Assembly: GCA_965237995.1 (NCBI GenBank)
Contig: CBDEGO010000004.1
Coordinates: forward strand, 620,001 to 684,000
Source of the DNA: JAAELZ01 sp965237995
GTDB taxonomy: Bacteria > Pseudomonadota > Gammaproteobacteria > Arenicellales > Poriferihabitantaceae
Direction: 5' to 3'
Length of the DNA: 64,000 bases
Below the pieces are notes generated by a model. The model saw only the letters and a list, made by a program, of their open reading frames with translations, searched no databases and had not been told where the DNA came from. A program made the translations under genes and the position numbers. Positions 1 to 8,922 of this stretch are shown one piece after another; the first letter of the stretch is position 1; every line of letters starts with the position of its first letter.

Positions 1-974
1 CTGTCGCCAAAGCGATTGCGGCGCGCACGCGGCAACGCATTGATGCAAACCAAGAATTAGTGGGGCAAGGTCTTGCAAATATTGTATCGGGCTTGTTCAG
101 TGGTTATGCGGTATCGGGCTCATTTTCTCGCTCTGCTATCAACAACGAAGCCGGCGCACGTACTGGGTTCTCATCGATTGTAACGGGCGGCGTGGTTGGG
201 ATAACGCTACTCTTTCTAACGCCACTGCTTTATCACCTTCCTCAAGCCACCTTGGCTGCTATCATTATTATGGCGGTCATTGGCCTAGTGAAGATCGAGC
301 CAATCAAACATGCATGGAAGGCAGAAAAGCATGACGGCGCAGTCGCCATTGTCACCTTCGTGCTCACACTGATAATGGCACCGCACTTAGATAAAGGCAT
401 CATTATCGGCGTGGTATTAGCAATGGCCTTGTTTATCTATCGCACCATGCGACCGCGCTTTGCGTTAATTAGCCGCCATAAAGACGGCACTTTTCGCGAC
501 TTAGAAGTGCATCCAGAGCTTGATGAATGCAAACATATTACGGCGATTCGCTTTGATATGTCGCTCTACTATGCCAACGCCGGTTACTTTGAGACCCGCG
601 TCTTGCAAGTCGCCGCTGACCACCCAGACGCGAAGTACATTATCTTGGACGCCGAAGGCATCAATATGCTCGATTCAACTGGTGAGATGGTGTTAAACCA
701 ATTGCGCGAGCGCTTACAAACCGCGGGGGTAACCTTTCTTATCGCGCGCATGAAACGCCAGTTTATGACTAGCATGCGCAAAACGGGGGCCATTCAAGCA
801 ATGGGGGACGACCATTTTTTCTCTCGTTTAGCCTTTGCCTTAACCTATGCTTGGACTAACCTTGAATGTAGCAAATGCAACAACACCGACAACTGCCCGA
901 TGCGCGCGACTGTAGCGCTTAAGTTGCACGAAGAGAGAGTGGCTGCGCTAAGTGGCGCAACAAAAAAAGCATAA
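1..974 (+). CDS. SulP-family anion transporter, C-terminal part (5' truncated by window)
   Basis: The reading frame is open from base 3 with no start in the window. Codons before the GTG at 60 already read as SulP core sequence (ARTRQRIDANQELVGQG), so the gene begins upstream. What is visible is the end of the membrane domain, including the conserved YAVSGSFSRSA segment and several hydrophobic helices. A cytoplasmic STAS domain follows, at about residues 158-265 counted from base 60. SulP proteins move sulfate, bicarbonate or other anions across the inner membrane; the substrate cannot be told here. The tail after the STAS domain carries three cysteines (ECSKCNNTDNCP), which is unusual. The cbiX-like gene follows 13 bases later on the same strand, so the two may be co-transcribed. 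Confidence 0.93.
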   Translation, partial: VAKAIAARTRQRIDANQELVGQGLANIVSGLFSGYAVSGSFSRSAINNEAGARTGFSSIVTGGVVGITLLFLTPLLYHLPQATLAAIIIMAVIGLVKIEPIKHAWKAEKHDGAVAIVTFVLTLIMAPHLDKGIIIGVVLAMALFIYRTMRPRFALISRHKDGTFRDLEVHPELDECKHITAIRFDMSLYYANAGYFETRVLQVAADHPDAKYIILDAEGINMLDSTGEMVLNQLRERLQTAGVTFLIARMKRQFMTSMRKTGAIQAMGDDHFFSRLAFALTYAWTNLECSKCNNTDNCPMRATVALKLHEERVAALSGATKKA

Positions 975-987
975 CTGATTTTTTAAC

Positions 988-1350
988 ATGAAAACGCTCC
1001 TACTCGTTGCGCACGGCAGCAGGCGCCAAGAATCAAATGAAGAAATTCGTCAATTATGTGAAGCACTGTACGAGCTTAATACACAATACGATCGCATCGA
1101 GCACGCTTTTCTAGAACTCGCCTCACCGTCAATTCCTGATGGATTAACTAACGCAATTAAACATGGTGCCAAACAAATCATCGTGATGCCCTATTTTTTA
1201 GCTGCCGGCACACATGTGGTAAATGATATACCTGACATTATAGATTCGGTTAGCTCACAACACCCCGAAGTTAGCATCTCGCTAGCACCCTACATTGGTC
1301 TCGCGAAAGAAATGGCGAAATTAATTTTAGCGCAAGCAGCTAAAGCTTAG
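988..1350 (+). CDS. cbiX: CbiX-type sirohydrochlorin chelatase (small form)
   Basis: The 120-residue protein begins MKTLLLVAHGSRRQESN, the metal-chelatase start with its HGSR motif at about residues 9-12. It also has AFLELASPSI and the second motif VMPYFLAAGTHVVNDIP. Its length fits the short, homodimerising CbiX form, half the size of CbiK/HemH-like chelatases. The family inserts Co2+ or Fe2+ into sirohydrochlorin for cobalamin or siroheme synthesis. The neighbouring SulP transporter would fit siroheme for sulfite reduction (inference). A B12 uptake operon lies about 34 kb away in this window, so the metal cannot be decided from context. Confidence 0.88.
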   Translation: MKTLLLVAHGSRRQESNEEIRQLCEALYELNTQYDRIEHAFLELASPSIPDGLTNAIKHGAKQIIVMPYFLAAGTHVVNDIPDIIDSVSSQHPEVSISLAPYIGLAKEMAKLILAQAAKA

Positions 1351-1476
1351 CCTGTCTAATCCATAAGGAAAAGCATTTCAAGTCCATTTAAGGTTGTTAA
1401 GCCTCAGCGGTAATTCAGTCTCGCTTAATCAGTGTTTGCTAATATTTTACGTTAGTTATCCCGCACTTAAATTGCT

Positions 1477-2007
1477 ATGAACGCGAAGTATCTCAGCCCT
1501 TTGTTATTCCTTTTCTCAGTTTTTATATCGGGTTGTGCAACCACATCCACCTCCACTGTCTCGCATGGCCCGAGTATTGCTGAAGCTAGAGAAGCAAGCG
1601 ACACAAACGTCGATATACGCTGGGGCGGCGAAGTCATTAAAATTAACAACCACAGCGATTACACCCTCGTTGAATTGATCTCTAGACCATTAAATAAATC
1701 TGGAAAACCCAACCAATCTGATTCAAGCGAAGGTCGCTTTCTTGTGCGACTCAATGAATTCTTAGACCCTGAAAATATCAAACCAGGCCGCCGCATTACG
1801 GTTTGGGGCAATTTGCGAGAGTGGCAGACCAACAAGATCGGCGAATACGATTACCTATACCCTGTGGTTGCGGCTAACCAACATAAAATTTGGCCGAAGA
1901 AGCGCAAAAACACCGCGCATTCACATTACTATGACCCTTTTTGGGATGGCCCAGTATTTGGGGGCTCTTGGTGGCATCGTGACCACTTGTACTTCAACTA
2001 CAACTAA
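1477..2007 (+). CDS. Slp-family outer membrane lipoprotein (copy 1)
   Basis: This 176-residue protein has a lipoprotein signal peptide ending in FISGC, so Cys20 should be lipidated. The Slp core follows (RWGGEVIKINN, then GRFLVRL, then PGRRITVWGNL). The family is named after the E. coli starvation lipoprotein Slp, an outer-membrane lipoprotein of unclear biochemical role. The last 35 or so residues are rich in His, Tyr and Trp and are absent from copy 2, which follows 11 bases downstream. The two genes look like a diverged tandem duplication. Confidence 0.88.
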   Translation: MNAKYLSPLLFLFSVFISGCATTSTSTVSHGPSIAEAREASDTNVDIRWGGEVIKINNHSDYTLVELISRPLNKSGKPNQSDSSEGRFLVRLNEFLDPENIKPGRRITVWGNLREWQTNKIGEYDYLYPVVAANQHKIWPKKRKNTAHSHYYDPFWDGPVFGGSWWHRDHLYFNYN

Positions 2008-2018
2008 GCAATCTCTCT

Positions 2019-2501
2019 ATGAAAACCAAGGCTCTAACAAAAATAGCTCTGCTTACTTGCCTGTTTGTCACGTTTGTAGGGTGTCAAACAGCTAAAGATG
2101 CAGACAGCAACTCCCGTGCCGTACAAGATACGCCAAACACCCTCAGTCAAACAACCAGCCTTGGCGAGCAATTCACTTGGGGCGGGAAGATTCTTAGTGT
2201 GAACCCCTTAGAAGATAGCACTGAGTTAACCATATTAAGCTATCCACTCAACAAGCAGCACTACCCTAAGCTAAGAGGCGCCTCTACGGGCCGATTCATC
2301 ACAATACATCACGGTTATCTTGAGCCTCTTGATTATGCACCAGGGCGATTAATCACTGTAAACGGTGCCTTAGTAGAATTACGCGAAGGCTCGGTCGCAG
2401 AGGCGAGTTATCAATTTCCTGTGCTCACAAGTGAAGAACTCAAATTGCTGGCACCGAAAAAGAAATTACCTTTTTCTGTCGGCTTTAGTTTCGGATTTTA
2501 A
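2019..2501 (+). CDS. Slp-family outer membrane lipoprotein (copy 2)
   Basis: The 160-residue protein has a signal peptide and lipobox ending FVGC (Cys22). Its Slp core parallels the preceding gene: TWGGKILSVNP, GRFITIHHGYLEP and PGRLITVNGAL. It lies 11 bases after copy 1 and is probably in the same transcript. The short C-terminus (KKKLPFSVGFSFGF) lacks the His/Trp-rich tail of copy 1. Outer-membrane anchoring is inferred from the lipobox and family; the function is unknown. Confidence 0.87.
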   Translation: MKTKALTKIALLTCLFVTFVGCQTAKDADSNSRAVQDTPNTLSQTTSLGEQFTWGGKILSVNPLEDSTELTILSYPLNKQHYPKLRGASTGRFITIHHGYLEPLDYAPGRLITVNGALVELREGSVAEASYQFPVLTSEELKLLAPKKKLPFSVGFSFGF

Positions 2502-2543
2502 TCACCTGACTTAACCGAGACTAAGATCTGCTAGAGACAATTT

Positions 2544-2558
2544 TATGCGCCTAAAGCG
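2544..2558. terminator. Possible weak terminator between convergent genes
   Basis: TGCGC-CTAAA-GCGCA is a perfect 5-bp stem between the convergent Slp and ABM-like genes. There is no clear T-run, so a terminator role is only possible. Confidence 0.25.
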
Positions 2559-2581
2559 CAGCACAACCTCTTTCAATTAGT

Positions 2582-2941
2582 TCAAGAAATCTCTCTACCT
2601 GTTGGCCCTGAGTACGCTCTCTCTACTTTTGCGATACGGGTTTCATATTTTGAATACCATTTCTTGATACCCATTTTTTGAGCCGCCATATGCTCGGCGA
2701 CTGCCTTCCAGCGAAGTAGGCTTTCTTCGTCTTTCCAATAGGACACCGTTATTCCGAAGCCTTCGCTGTCGCGTGTAGATTCAGCACCGAGGCACCCCGG
2801 TTGCTCAAGCGCCATCTTGAACATCTTCTCGCCCATCGCATCGTAACCGTTAAGATCGTTACTATGCTGATTGGTGAAGATAACCGCGTAATAAGGTGGT
2901 TCTGGCGTTTTTGTAAATCGAGTATCGCTTGCAGGGAGCAT
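2582..2941 (-). CDS. ABM-domain (antibiotic biosynthesis monooxygenase-like) protein
   Basis: The 119-residue protein has the ABM/dimeric alpha-beta barrel pattern. It starts with a beta strand (YYAVIFTNQH), continues with YDAMGEKMFKMALEQPGCLG and GFGITVSYWKDEESLLRWK, and ends in a helix with a strongly basic/aromatic face. Family members are small quinol or polyketide monooxygenases, or proteins of unknown function. Nothing here identifies a substrate. It lies 42 bases upstream (in transcription terms downstream) of argE on the same strand and may be read with it. Confidence 0.75.
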   Translation of the reverse strand: MLPASDTRFTKTPEPPYYAVIFTNQHSNDLNGYDAMGEKMFKMALEQPGCLGAESTRDSEGFGITVSYWKDEESLLRWKAVAEHMAAQKMGIKKWYSKYETRIAKVERAYSGPTGREIS

Positions 2942-2983
2942 AAGTTAATCACCTCAATATAATGAATAAAAAACCAATAATGG

Positions 2984-4159
2984 CTAAGGCGTTTTCAGCG
3001 TATTGACTAAAGTATCAATGAACGATTCGCATTGCGCAAGCTGCTCTAACGCAACATATTCATCGGGCTTATGCGCTTGCTCAATACTACCGGGCCCACA
3101 AATCACAGTGGGAATGCCTGCTTCGTGAAATAGCCCGCCTTCTGTTCCATAGCTCACTTTGCCGGGTTCGCTAAAATCGCCTAATACTTGACTAACTAGC
3201 TGAATCACCTCAGCTGACTGATCTGTATCCATGCCAGGGAAGCGGGCAATAGTTTGCCAATCAAACCCCGCCTCTACATCGACCGCTTTCATTGGCGGCT
3301 CTAGACTACGGCTATAAGCTTCTACTTCAGCAAATAAAGGCACGGCAGATTGCTGCGGGATATTACGGATTTCAAAATCGAAACTACAGGATTCGGGGAT
3401 AATATTAATCGCCGTTCCTCCATTAATTAGACCGGTGTTTAATGTGGTATAGGGTGGGTCAAATAGCGTATCAAACGGCCCTTCGTTTTTAATCCGCTGC
3501 GCAATCGTGTCGATATGGCTAATCGTTTTCGCCGCTGCCGTCACCGCGTTCACACCATGCTGTACCAAAGAAGAATGACTTGCTTTGCCTTTAACGTGGC
3601 AGCGTTTAACCAGTATCCCTTTATGCGCACGCACTACCCCCATGCTGGTAGGTTCACCTATAATGCAAGCCTTCGGTAACACGGCGCGTTGCTGCAATTG
3701 TTCAATCATTTTAACCGCCCCAAAGCAACCTACCTCTTCATCGTAAGAAAAGGCAAAATGCATTGGAATGGGCAAATCAGCATCTAAAATCATTTGTGTT
3801 TTAGTCAAACAAGTAGCGATAAAACCTTTCATATCGCAACTGCCTCTGCCGTAAAGTAAGCCGTCTTTTATTTCTGCATTAAATGGGTCAGTAGACCAGT
3901 TTTGGCCTGTTACAGGCACAACGTCAGTATGACCAGATAACACAATGCCGGGGGCTTTATCTTCGCCTAGCGTAGCAAACAAATTGGCTTTGGTTTTTTG
4001 TTCATTCCAACTCTGCTCGCAGTGCACCCCAAACCCTTCTAAATAGGCACGCAAATAGTCTATGATTTCTAAATTGGAATAACGACTGGTGGTATCAAAA
4101 CCGATTAGGTCTTCCAATAAAGAAACTGTAGATTCGCTAGGTTGTGCAGATGAATTCAT
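2984..4159 (-). CDS. argE: Acetylornithine deacetylase (M20 family)
   Basis: This 391-residue M20 metallopeptidase-fold enzyme hydrolyses N-acetyl-L-ornithine to ornithine and acetate in arginine synthesis. The metal-site motifs are in order: SGHTDVVPV (His77, catalytic Asp79), GRGSCDMKG (Asp109) and the EE pair at 141-142. A GEPTSMGVV segment, the dimerisation/lid domain and the C-terminal GPGSIEQAHKPDEYV follow. Length and motifs match ArgE better than DapE. It sits 32 bases after the triple-RidA gene on the same strand. A broader N-acyl amino acid hydrolase role remains possible. Confidence 0.87.
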   Translation of the reverse strand: MNSSAQPSESTVSLLEDLIGFDTTSRYSNLEIIDYLRAYLEGFGVHCEQSWNEQKTKANLFATLGEDKAPGIVLSGHTDVVPVTGQNWSTDPFNAEIKDGLLYGRGSCDMKGFIATCLTKTQMILDADLPIPMHFAFSYDEEVGCFGAVKMIEQLQQRAVLPKACIIGEPTSMGVVRAHKGILVKRCHVKGKASHSSLVQHGVNAVTAAAKTISHIDTIAQRIKNEGPFDTLFDPPYTTLNTGLINGGTAINIIPESCSFDFEIRNIPQQSAVPLFAEVEAYSRSLEPPMKAVDVEAGFDWQTIARFPGMDTDQSAEVIQLVSQVLGDFSEPGKVSYGTEGGLFHEAGIPTVICGPGSIEQAHKPDEYVALEQLAQCESFIDTLVNTLKTP

Positions 4160-4191
4160 TTTATATGCTCGTATAGGTATGGTTTGGGCGC

Positions 4192-5430
4192 TTATTCGAC
4201 AACGGCAATCACTTCAATTTCAATCACCATCTGATCATAAATCAAATTAGGCACTGGCACACCTGTGGTCGCAGGGCCTTTGCCCGCCACATAGCAGTTA
4301 GAGCGGATCTGCAAGTTCTCATGGAGATCATGCGCTGAAGCCTTACCTTCATAGAAGGCAGTCACCTTAACGATATCCTGTAAACCCGCACCAAACTCTG
4401 CCAAAACATTGGCAATGTTCTGCATCGCGGTGCGGGTTTGCACCACCATGTTATCGGGGTCAAGCACATTTCCCGCTGTATCGAGCGACACCTGCCCACC
4501 TACGTGAATAAGTTGCCCGCTTTTATTTGCATGTTTATACGGTAACGGGCTAGTCCAGTCCCAATGCCCTACTGGCCACGAAACTGTTCTTGTGTTTCGA
4601 TCTACGCCGTAATTTGCAGTCGCGAATATTTGTGTCATTTGCCCATGGTGAACAAATTCTTTCAAGGGTATTCCCGTCACGGCAGGCCCAGGAGTTTGGA
4701 AGTGATCGGCGCGTATAGTCGCAGGCACCGACCAAGATGCCTCGTCTGTTCCTTGGGTAAAGAAGGCATTAATCTTTAACACATCATCCATGTCAGAACC
4801 TGCCAGAGCCAAGGCCTTATTTAAGTTATCCATCATCAAACGAGTTTGTTCTGTGATGTCATTAGGTGCCTGAACTTCACCCGTCGAATCAACCGCCGAC
4901 ATATCTGAGGTAAAAACCAACTCGCCACACCGCACTACGTGCGAAAAAGCGGAGTGCAATTGAGGTAAGCCTTTATCATGGAAGCATGTTTTATCCAATC
5001 TTGCGCCTGATACGGCGCGCATCGCCACCCCTTCAATTTCGATCAACATCTCGGGGTAACACAGCGAGGGCATGCACACCATATTAATAACTGGTTTGCT
5101 ATCAGCACCAATTTTGTCTGCTATCAACCGTTGGATGTGTAACTTAGCCTCAATATCTCCGACGTAATAAACCACCAACTTGACCAAATCCAGCGCATCG
5201 CTTTGCAAGTCGCCCAAGAGAGCATTTAGATAATCCATCGAGTGGTTACACTGCGGGGTTAGCTCACCGGGGTGTTGCACCTTACCTTGTGGGTCTAAAT
5301 CAACCTGTCCGCCGGTAAAGATGAATTCTCCTGCACGTACGGCATGCTGATGGCTGAGCTGAACCGGCCAGTTCCAGTGGCCTTCTGGGAAACTAAAAGA
5401 AGGGGGCATGTGCGAATCGCCTGGTGTCAT
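4192..5430 (-). CDS. Protein with three tandem RidA (YjgF/Rid) domains
   Basis: The 412-residue protein consists of three Rid repeats, roughly residues 25-140, 155-275 and 290-410. The recurring pattern is visible in GEFIFTGGQVDLD, GELVFTSDMSAVD and GQLIHVGGQVSLD, each followed by a QTR.. or HSM.. helix and a strand such as DIVKVTAFY. Rid proteins normally are about 130 residues and trimerise; E. coli RidA deaminates reactive enamines/imines. In all three repeats the Arg of the RidA P-x-R motif is replaced (SKPVINM, GPAVTGIP, GPATTGVP). Classic imine deaminase activity is therefore doubtful. The gene lies between argE and glpD on the same strand. A start at Met8 is also possible. Confidence 0.82.
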   Translation of the reverse strand: MTPGDSHMPPSFSFPEGHWNWPVQLSHQHAVRAGEFIFTGGQVDLDPQGKVQHPGELTPQCNHSMDYLNALLGDLQSDALDLVKLVVYYVGDIEAKLHIQRLIADKIGADSKPVINMVCMPSLCYPEMLIEIEGVAMRAVSGARLDKTCFHDKGLPQLHSAFSHVVRCGELVFTSDMSAVDSTGEVQAPNDITEQTRLMMDNLNKALALAGSDMDDVLKINAFFTQGTDEASWSVPATIRADHFQTPGPAVTGIPLKEFVHHGQMTQIFATANYGVDRNTRTVSWPVGHWDWTSPLPYKHANKSGQLIHVGGQVSLDTAGNVLDPDNMVVQTRTAMQNIANVLAEFGAGLQDIVKVTAFYEGKASAHDLHENLQIRSNCYVAGKGPATTGVPVPNLIYDQMVIEIEVIAVVE

Positions 5431-5512
5431 TAAAGGTAAGCCATAGATTGTAGATTTATCTAGCGTAAAAATACAATAACCCCTAGCGACATCACTTACC
5501 CATTATTTGGCC

Positions 5513-7069
5513 TTAATTAGTGAATACTGGCTCTTCGTTGTTAATGGCGAATTTCTTCGTAGGCTCACTCTTTTCTAGATACCGTTCAAGCTTTGCAACC
5601 GATTCAGGTGAGAATGACAAGCCCAGTTTACTACGACGAAACAAGATATCTTCAGCCTTAAAGGCCCACTCGTGTTGTACTAAGTAATCGACCTCTACTT
5701 GATAAAGATCATCGCCAAAGCATTTGCCCATGTCGTTAAGTGATGCAATACCTTGTAGAAGTGCTTGCGTTAAGGAACCATAGCTTCTGACGTATCGGGT
5801 CATTAGTTTATTGGGTATAAAAGGCCAACGCCGACTATATTCGGTCGTCAGCTCGTGGGCGTTGCCAACGTCAAAGTCACCCCCTGGCAGACGTGAATGT
5901 CGGGTCCATCGCTTACCCTTCTTACCCAAAAATTGCTCTATATTTTCGAGTATCAATTCCGACAGCTTGCGATACGTTGTGATCTTGCCGCCAAAAATAT
6001 TGACCAACATAGCACCCTCAATATTTTTGGTTTCTACCACGTAATCTCGGGTTGCCTGCTGCGCCTCCGAAGCGCCATCATCATATAAAGGGCGCACTCC
6101 AGAGTAGCTCCAAATGATGTCGCCCGCAGTAATTTGTTTCGAAAAATACTGATTAGCCGATTCGCACAAATAATGTTGTTCTTCTTCAGAAATGATCACT
6201 TCGCCAGTCAACTCTCCGTGATCTTGGTCAGTGGTACCAATCAAGGTAAAGTGGTCTTGGTAGGGTATGGCGAAGATAATTCGCTCATCCGCATTTTGAA
6301 AAATGTAAGTGCGGTCATGGTCAAACAGTTTTCTGACCACAATATGACTGCCTCGCACTAAACGCACATGATTGGCAGCTTTAAAGTTAAATGTTTGGTG
6401 CAGCACTTTGTCCACCCAAGGGCCTGCCGCGTTCACCACCAACCTAGCGCCTACATAACGTACTTCACCGGTTCGTTGATTATGCGTAGTAACGCGCCAA
6501 TAGCCTTTTTCTGGCCTCACATCCGTTACGTGGGTATGAACGTTTATTTCTGCGCCCTTTTGTTGCGCGTCCATCGCATTTATCACCACCATACGCGCGT
6601 CATCTACCCAACAGTCGGAGTATTCCAACGCAGATTTATATTCTGGTTTTAACGCCGCCCCTGCGTCATCTTTTTTAAGGTTTAATCGGCGAGTACTCGG
6701 TAGCCATTTGCGCCGCCCTAAGTGGTCGTATATAAATAACCCAACGCGAAGCAACCATAGTGGGCGCATGCCCTTGAGGTGTGGCAACACAAAGCGCATT
6801 GGCCAAGTGATATGCGGCGCCATGCGCAATAAGACTTCACGCTCTTTAAGAGCTTCGCGCACTAATCTAAATTCATAGTGTTCTAAATACCGCAAACCAC
6901 CATGAATAAGTTTAGAAGACGCAGATGAAGTGCCGGACGCCAAGTCTCCCGCTTCACACAAGCATACGCTATACCCTCTTCCCGCTGCATCACGCGCAAC
7001 CCCTACTCCGTTGATGCCCCCGCCAATAACAAACACGTCCACCAACGCATCATTTACTACCTTGCCCAT
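5513..7069 (-). CDS. glpD: Aerobic glycerol-3-phosphate dehydrogenase
   Basis: The 518-residue FAD enzyme oxidises sn-glycerol-3-phosphate to dihydroxyacetone phosphate and passes electrons to ubiquinone at the inner membrane. The N-terminal FAD-binding GGGINGVG lies at about residues 16-23. The family signature SGTSSASSKLIHGGLRYLE follows, and there is a typical GlpD C-terminal domain. Length matches GlpD (about 500). The HAD phosphatase gene ends 10 bases upstream on the same strand, so the two form an operon divergent from the deoR-ugp genes. That agrees with glycerol-phosphate use. Confidence 0.95.
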   Translation of the reverse strand: MGKVVNDALVDVFVIGGGINGVGVARDAAGRGYSVCLCEAGDLASGTSSASSKLIHGGLRYLEHYEFRLVREALKEREVLLRMAPHITWPMRFVLPHLKGMRPLWLLRVGLFIYDHLGRRKWLPSTRRLNLKKDDAGAALKPEYKSALEYSDCWVDDARMVVINAMDAQQKGAEINVHTHVTDVRPEKGYWRVTTHNQRTGEVRYVGARLVVNAAGPWVDKVLHQTFNFKAANHVRLVRGSHIVVRKLFDHDRTYIFQNADERIIFAIPYQDHFTLIGTTDQDHGELTGEVIISEEEQHYLCESANQYFSKQITAGDIIWSYSGVRPLYDDGASEAQQATRDYVVETKNIEGAMLVNIFGGKITTYRKLSELILENIEQFLGKKGKRWTRHSRLPGGDFDVGNAHELTTEYSRRWPFIPNKLMTRYVRSYGSLTQALLQGIASLNDMGKCFGDDLYQVEVDYLVQHEWAFKAEDILFRRSKLGLSFSPESVAKLERYLEKSEPTKKFAINNEEPVFTN

Positions 7070-7079
7070 AATACAGAGC

Positions 7080-7898
7080 CTATAAGTTATGCGTCATTCC
7101 TTTTGCCTGCAAGATGCGCTGCGCTAACTCAACAAAGCCGCCACCTGCGAGCTGCTGCGTGATGTACTTAGGCGGATAAACTAACAGATCAATGGAAGAC
7201 AAAACGTTCGCCACCCCTACAGATAGGTCAAAATGGGCAAACATAGATTCATCATTCGGTGAATCGCCGACAAACATCGCTACCTCTTGCAATTGGTTTT
7301 GTTCAAGACCAAGGCATTCTCTTAACGCCAACAAACTAGTAGATAACTTACTGTGCTTACCAAACCAACAGTTTACATGGATGGAGCTAATACGTGCGAC
7401 CGCCCCTGCTTCTTCAGCTAATCTGAGAATTTGTTGCACTTGCTCATCCGTCAGCGGGGTCACGTCTTCCGATATATCGACGGCTAAGTCGACCAAGCGA
7501 TAGGGCTGGTCGCTGGCCGCAACCGCATGCGGCAAATACGAAACAATTTTCTCTTGTAAAGTCTGCAGTAACTGATTGTTGTGTTGGCGTGTGGCCGCAT
7601 CCTGCATAAAACGCTGTTCTAAAGTATTGCGCTCGCGGTCATGAAAAAAGTAGAACGCACCGTTTTCACCTACCACTGCTTTTACCGGCCACATTCTGGC
7701 GATATGATCACACCACCCCGCGCATCGACCGGTGACCGGAATCACGTTCACACCTGAACGGCTTAAGGCAGTAATGGCTTGATAAGCCTCCGAGGTTAGC
7801 TGTCCTTCAGTCGTGACCGTATCGTCTATATCGGTCAGTACTACGTTAACGCCGCGTAATATGTCCTCCGACAGACTGGACAATGGTTTCATTTGCAT
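7080..7898 (-). CDS. HAD-superfamily phosphatase (Cof-like/IIB type)
   Basis: The 272-residue protein has HAD motif I (LTDIDDTVT, nucleophile Asp23 and acid Asp25), motif II (PVTGR), a cap domain of the IIB kind, and motif IV (GDSPNDESM). It belongs to the group containing Cof phosphatases and mannosyl-phosphoglycerate or sucrose phosphatases. Location between glpD and the divergent deoR-ugp genes suggests a phosphorylated polyol or sugar substrate, possibly glycerol phosphate (inference). ATG at 7898 or 7892 could be the start. Confidence 0.82.
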   Translation of the reverse strand: MQMKPLSSLSEDILRGVNVVLTDIDDTVTTEGQLTSEAYQAITALSRSGVNVIPVTGRCAGWCDHIARMWPVKAVVGENGAFYFFHDRERNTLEQRFMQDAATRQHNNQLLQTLQEKIVSYLPHAVAASDQPYRLVDLAVDISEDVTPLTDEQVQQILRLAEEAGAVARISSIHVNCWFGKHSKLSTSLLALRECLGLEQNQLQEVAMFVGDSPNDESMFAHFDLSVGVANVLSSIDLLVYPPKYITQQLAGGGFVELAQRILQAKGMTHNL

Positions 7899-7991
7899 TT
7901 CGTTACTTAATAAGTCTTTAGTTGGTTTGCTCGCCTATAGCCCTCAGATGACAGACTGCAAACGAAGGTTAATAGCGCTCCTTAAATGTAG

Positions 7992-8028
7992 GTTCATTTG
8001 AACATATATATTTGTTCATTAAAACATT
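7992..8028. promoter_or_regulatory. Candidate DeoR/GlpR-type operator in divergent promoter region
   Basis: The 247-base gap between the divergent HAD and deoR genes contains GTTCA-TT-TGAAC (7992-8003), another GTTCA at 8014-8018 and a TGAAC at 8124-8128. Half-sites with GTTC/GAAC resemble GlpR operators (TGTTCG..CGAACA), which suits a DeoR-type regulator next to glpD. The match is partial and was made by eye. Confidence 0.4.
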
Positions 8029-8145
8029 TTAATTCAAATAATCTGTGTTTGATTGCTATATTAGCGCCAATAATCAAAAGAAAGATTGACTAAGTTCGCC
8101 TTTTTCTATACCTTGCGCTCTTATGAACATTAATTCAATATTCAT

Positions 8146-8922
8146 ATGAACCTATCAGGGCGCCAAGCTGAAATCGCTGAATTGTTGCGCGAAGAATCAC
8201 TATTGTCGGTTGAACGCTTAGCGGAAAAGTTTGAAGTCACCACCCAAACCATCCGACGCGATGTCAATGCCTTGTGTGACCATGGGCTGGCGCGAAGGCG
8301 TCATGGTGGCATTGAATTGCAGTCGACAGAAGGTAATTTGGCCTACGGTTCGCGCCAAGTGTTGAACAGCCGAGAAAAACACCTAATCTCTAAAACCGTT
8401 GCAGAGCACGTACCTAACGGGTGCTCTCTGTCCATGGGAATCGGCACCACACCTGAAGCCGTTGCCAGCCAATTGTTAAACCACCAACAGCTACGCATAT
8501 TCACCAATAATTTACACGTCGCTTACATTTCCAGCCAAAATGAAAACTGTGAAGTCACTATTTCTGGTGGAAGAGTACGGAACCAAGATTTAGACGTATT
8601 AAGCAATTCTGTCGGTGAATTCTTCGAATCTTACCGTACCGATATCGGAATATTTGGCGTAGCCGGGGTTGACCTTGATGGCAGCCTACTGGATTTTTAC
8701 GACGAAGAAGTGAACGTCCGCAACCACATGCGCGCCAATTGTCGTGAGAGCTATTTAGTCGTCGACCACCAAAAATTTGGCCGCTCGGCCCATGTTCGCG
8801 GCGGCTGGATTCAAGATGTAAGCAAAGTATTTTGCGACCAGATGCCGCCAACAGAAATTTGCGACATCTTAAAAGAGTCTGGCACCGAACTCATCATTTG
8901 CAACACAGGAAGCAACGCGTGA
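8146..8922 (+). CDS. DeoR/GlpR-family transcriptional regulator
   Basis: The 258-residue protein starts with the DeoR winged helix-turn-helix (RQAEIAELLREES, then TTQTIRRDVNALCDHGLARR). A sugar-phosphate isomerase-like effector domain follows, with SLSMGIGTTPEAVASQL and FTNNLHVAY. GlpR-type members repress glycerol-3-phosphate genes until a phosphorylated inducer binds. It is divergent from HAD-glpD and overlaps the downstream ATPase gene by four bases (GTGA). It probably controls both directions, with G3P a likely inducer (inference). Confidence 0.9.
   Translation: MNLSGRQAEIAELLREESLLSVERLAEKFEVTTQTIRRDVNALCDHGLARRRHGGIELQSTEGNLAYGSRQVLNSREKHLISKTVAEHVPNGCSLSMGIGTTPEAVASQLLNHQQLRIFTNNLHVAYISSQNENCEVTISGGRVRNQDLDVLSNSVGEFFESYRTDIGIFGVAGVDLDGSLLDFYDEEVNVRNHMRANCRESYLVVDHQKFGRSAHVRGGWIQDVSKVFCDQMPPTEICDILKESGTELIICNTGSNA

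Noticed and set aside
8832..8918. N-terminal 29-codon extension of the UgpC-like ATPase
   Set aside because: These codons lie inside deoR and have no ABC homology. The GTG at 8919 coupled to the deoR stop is better.
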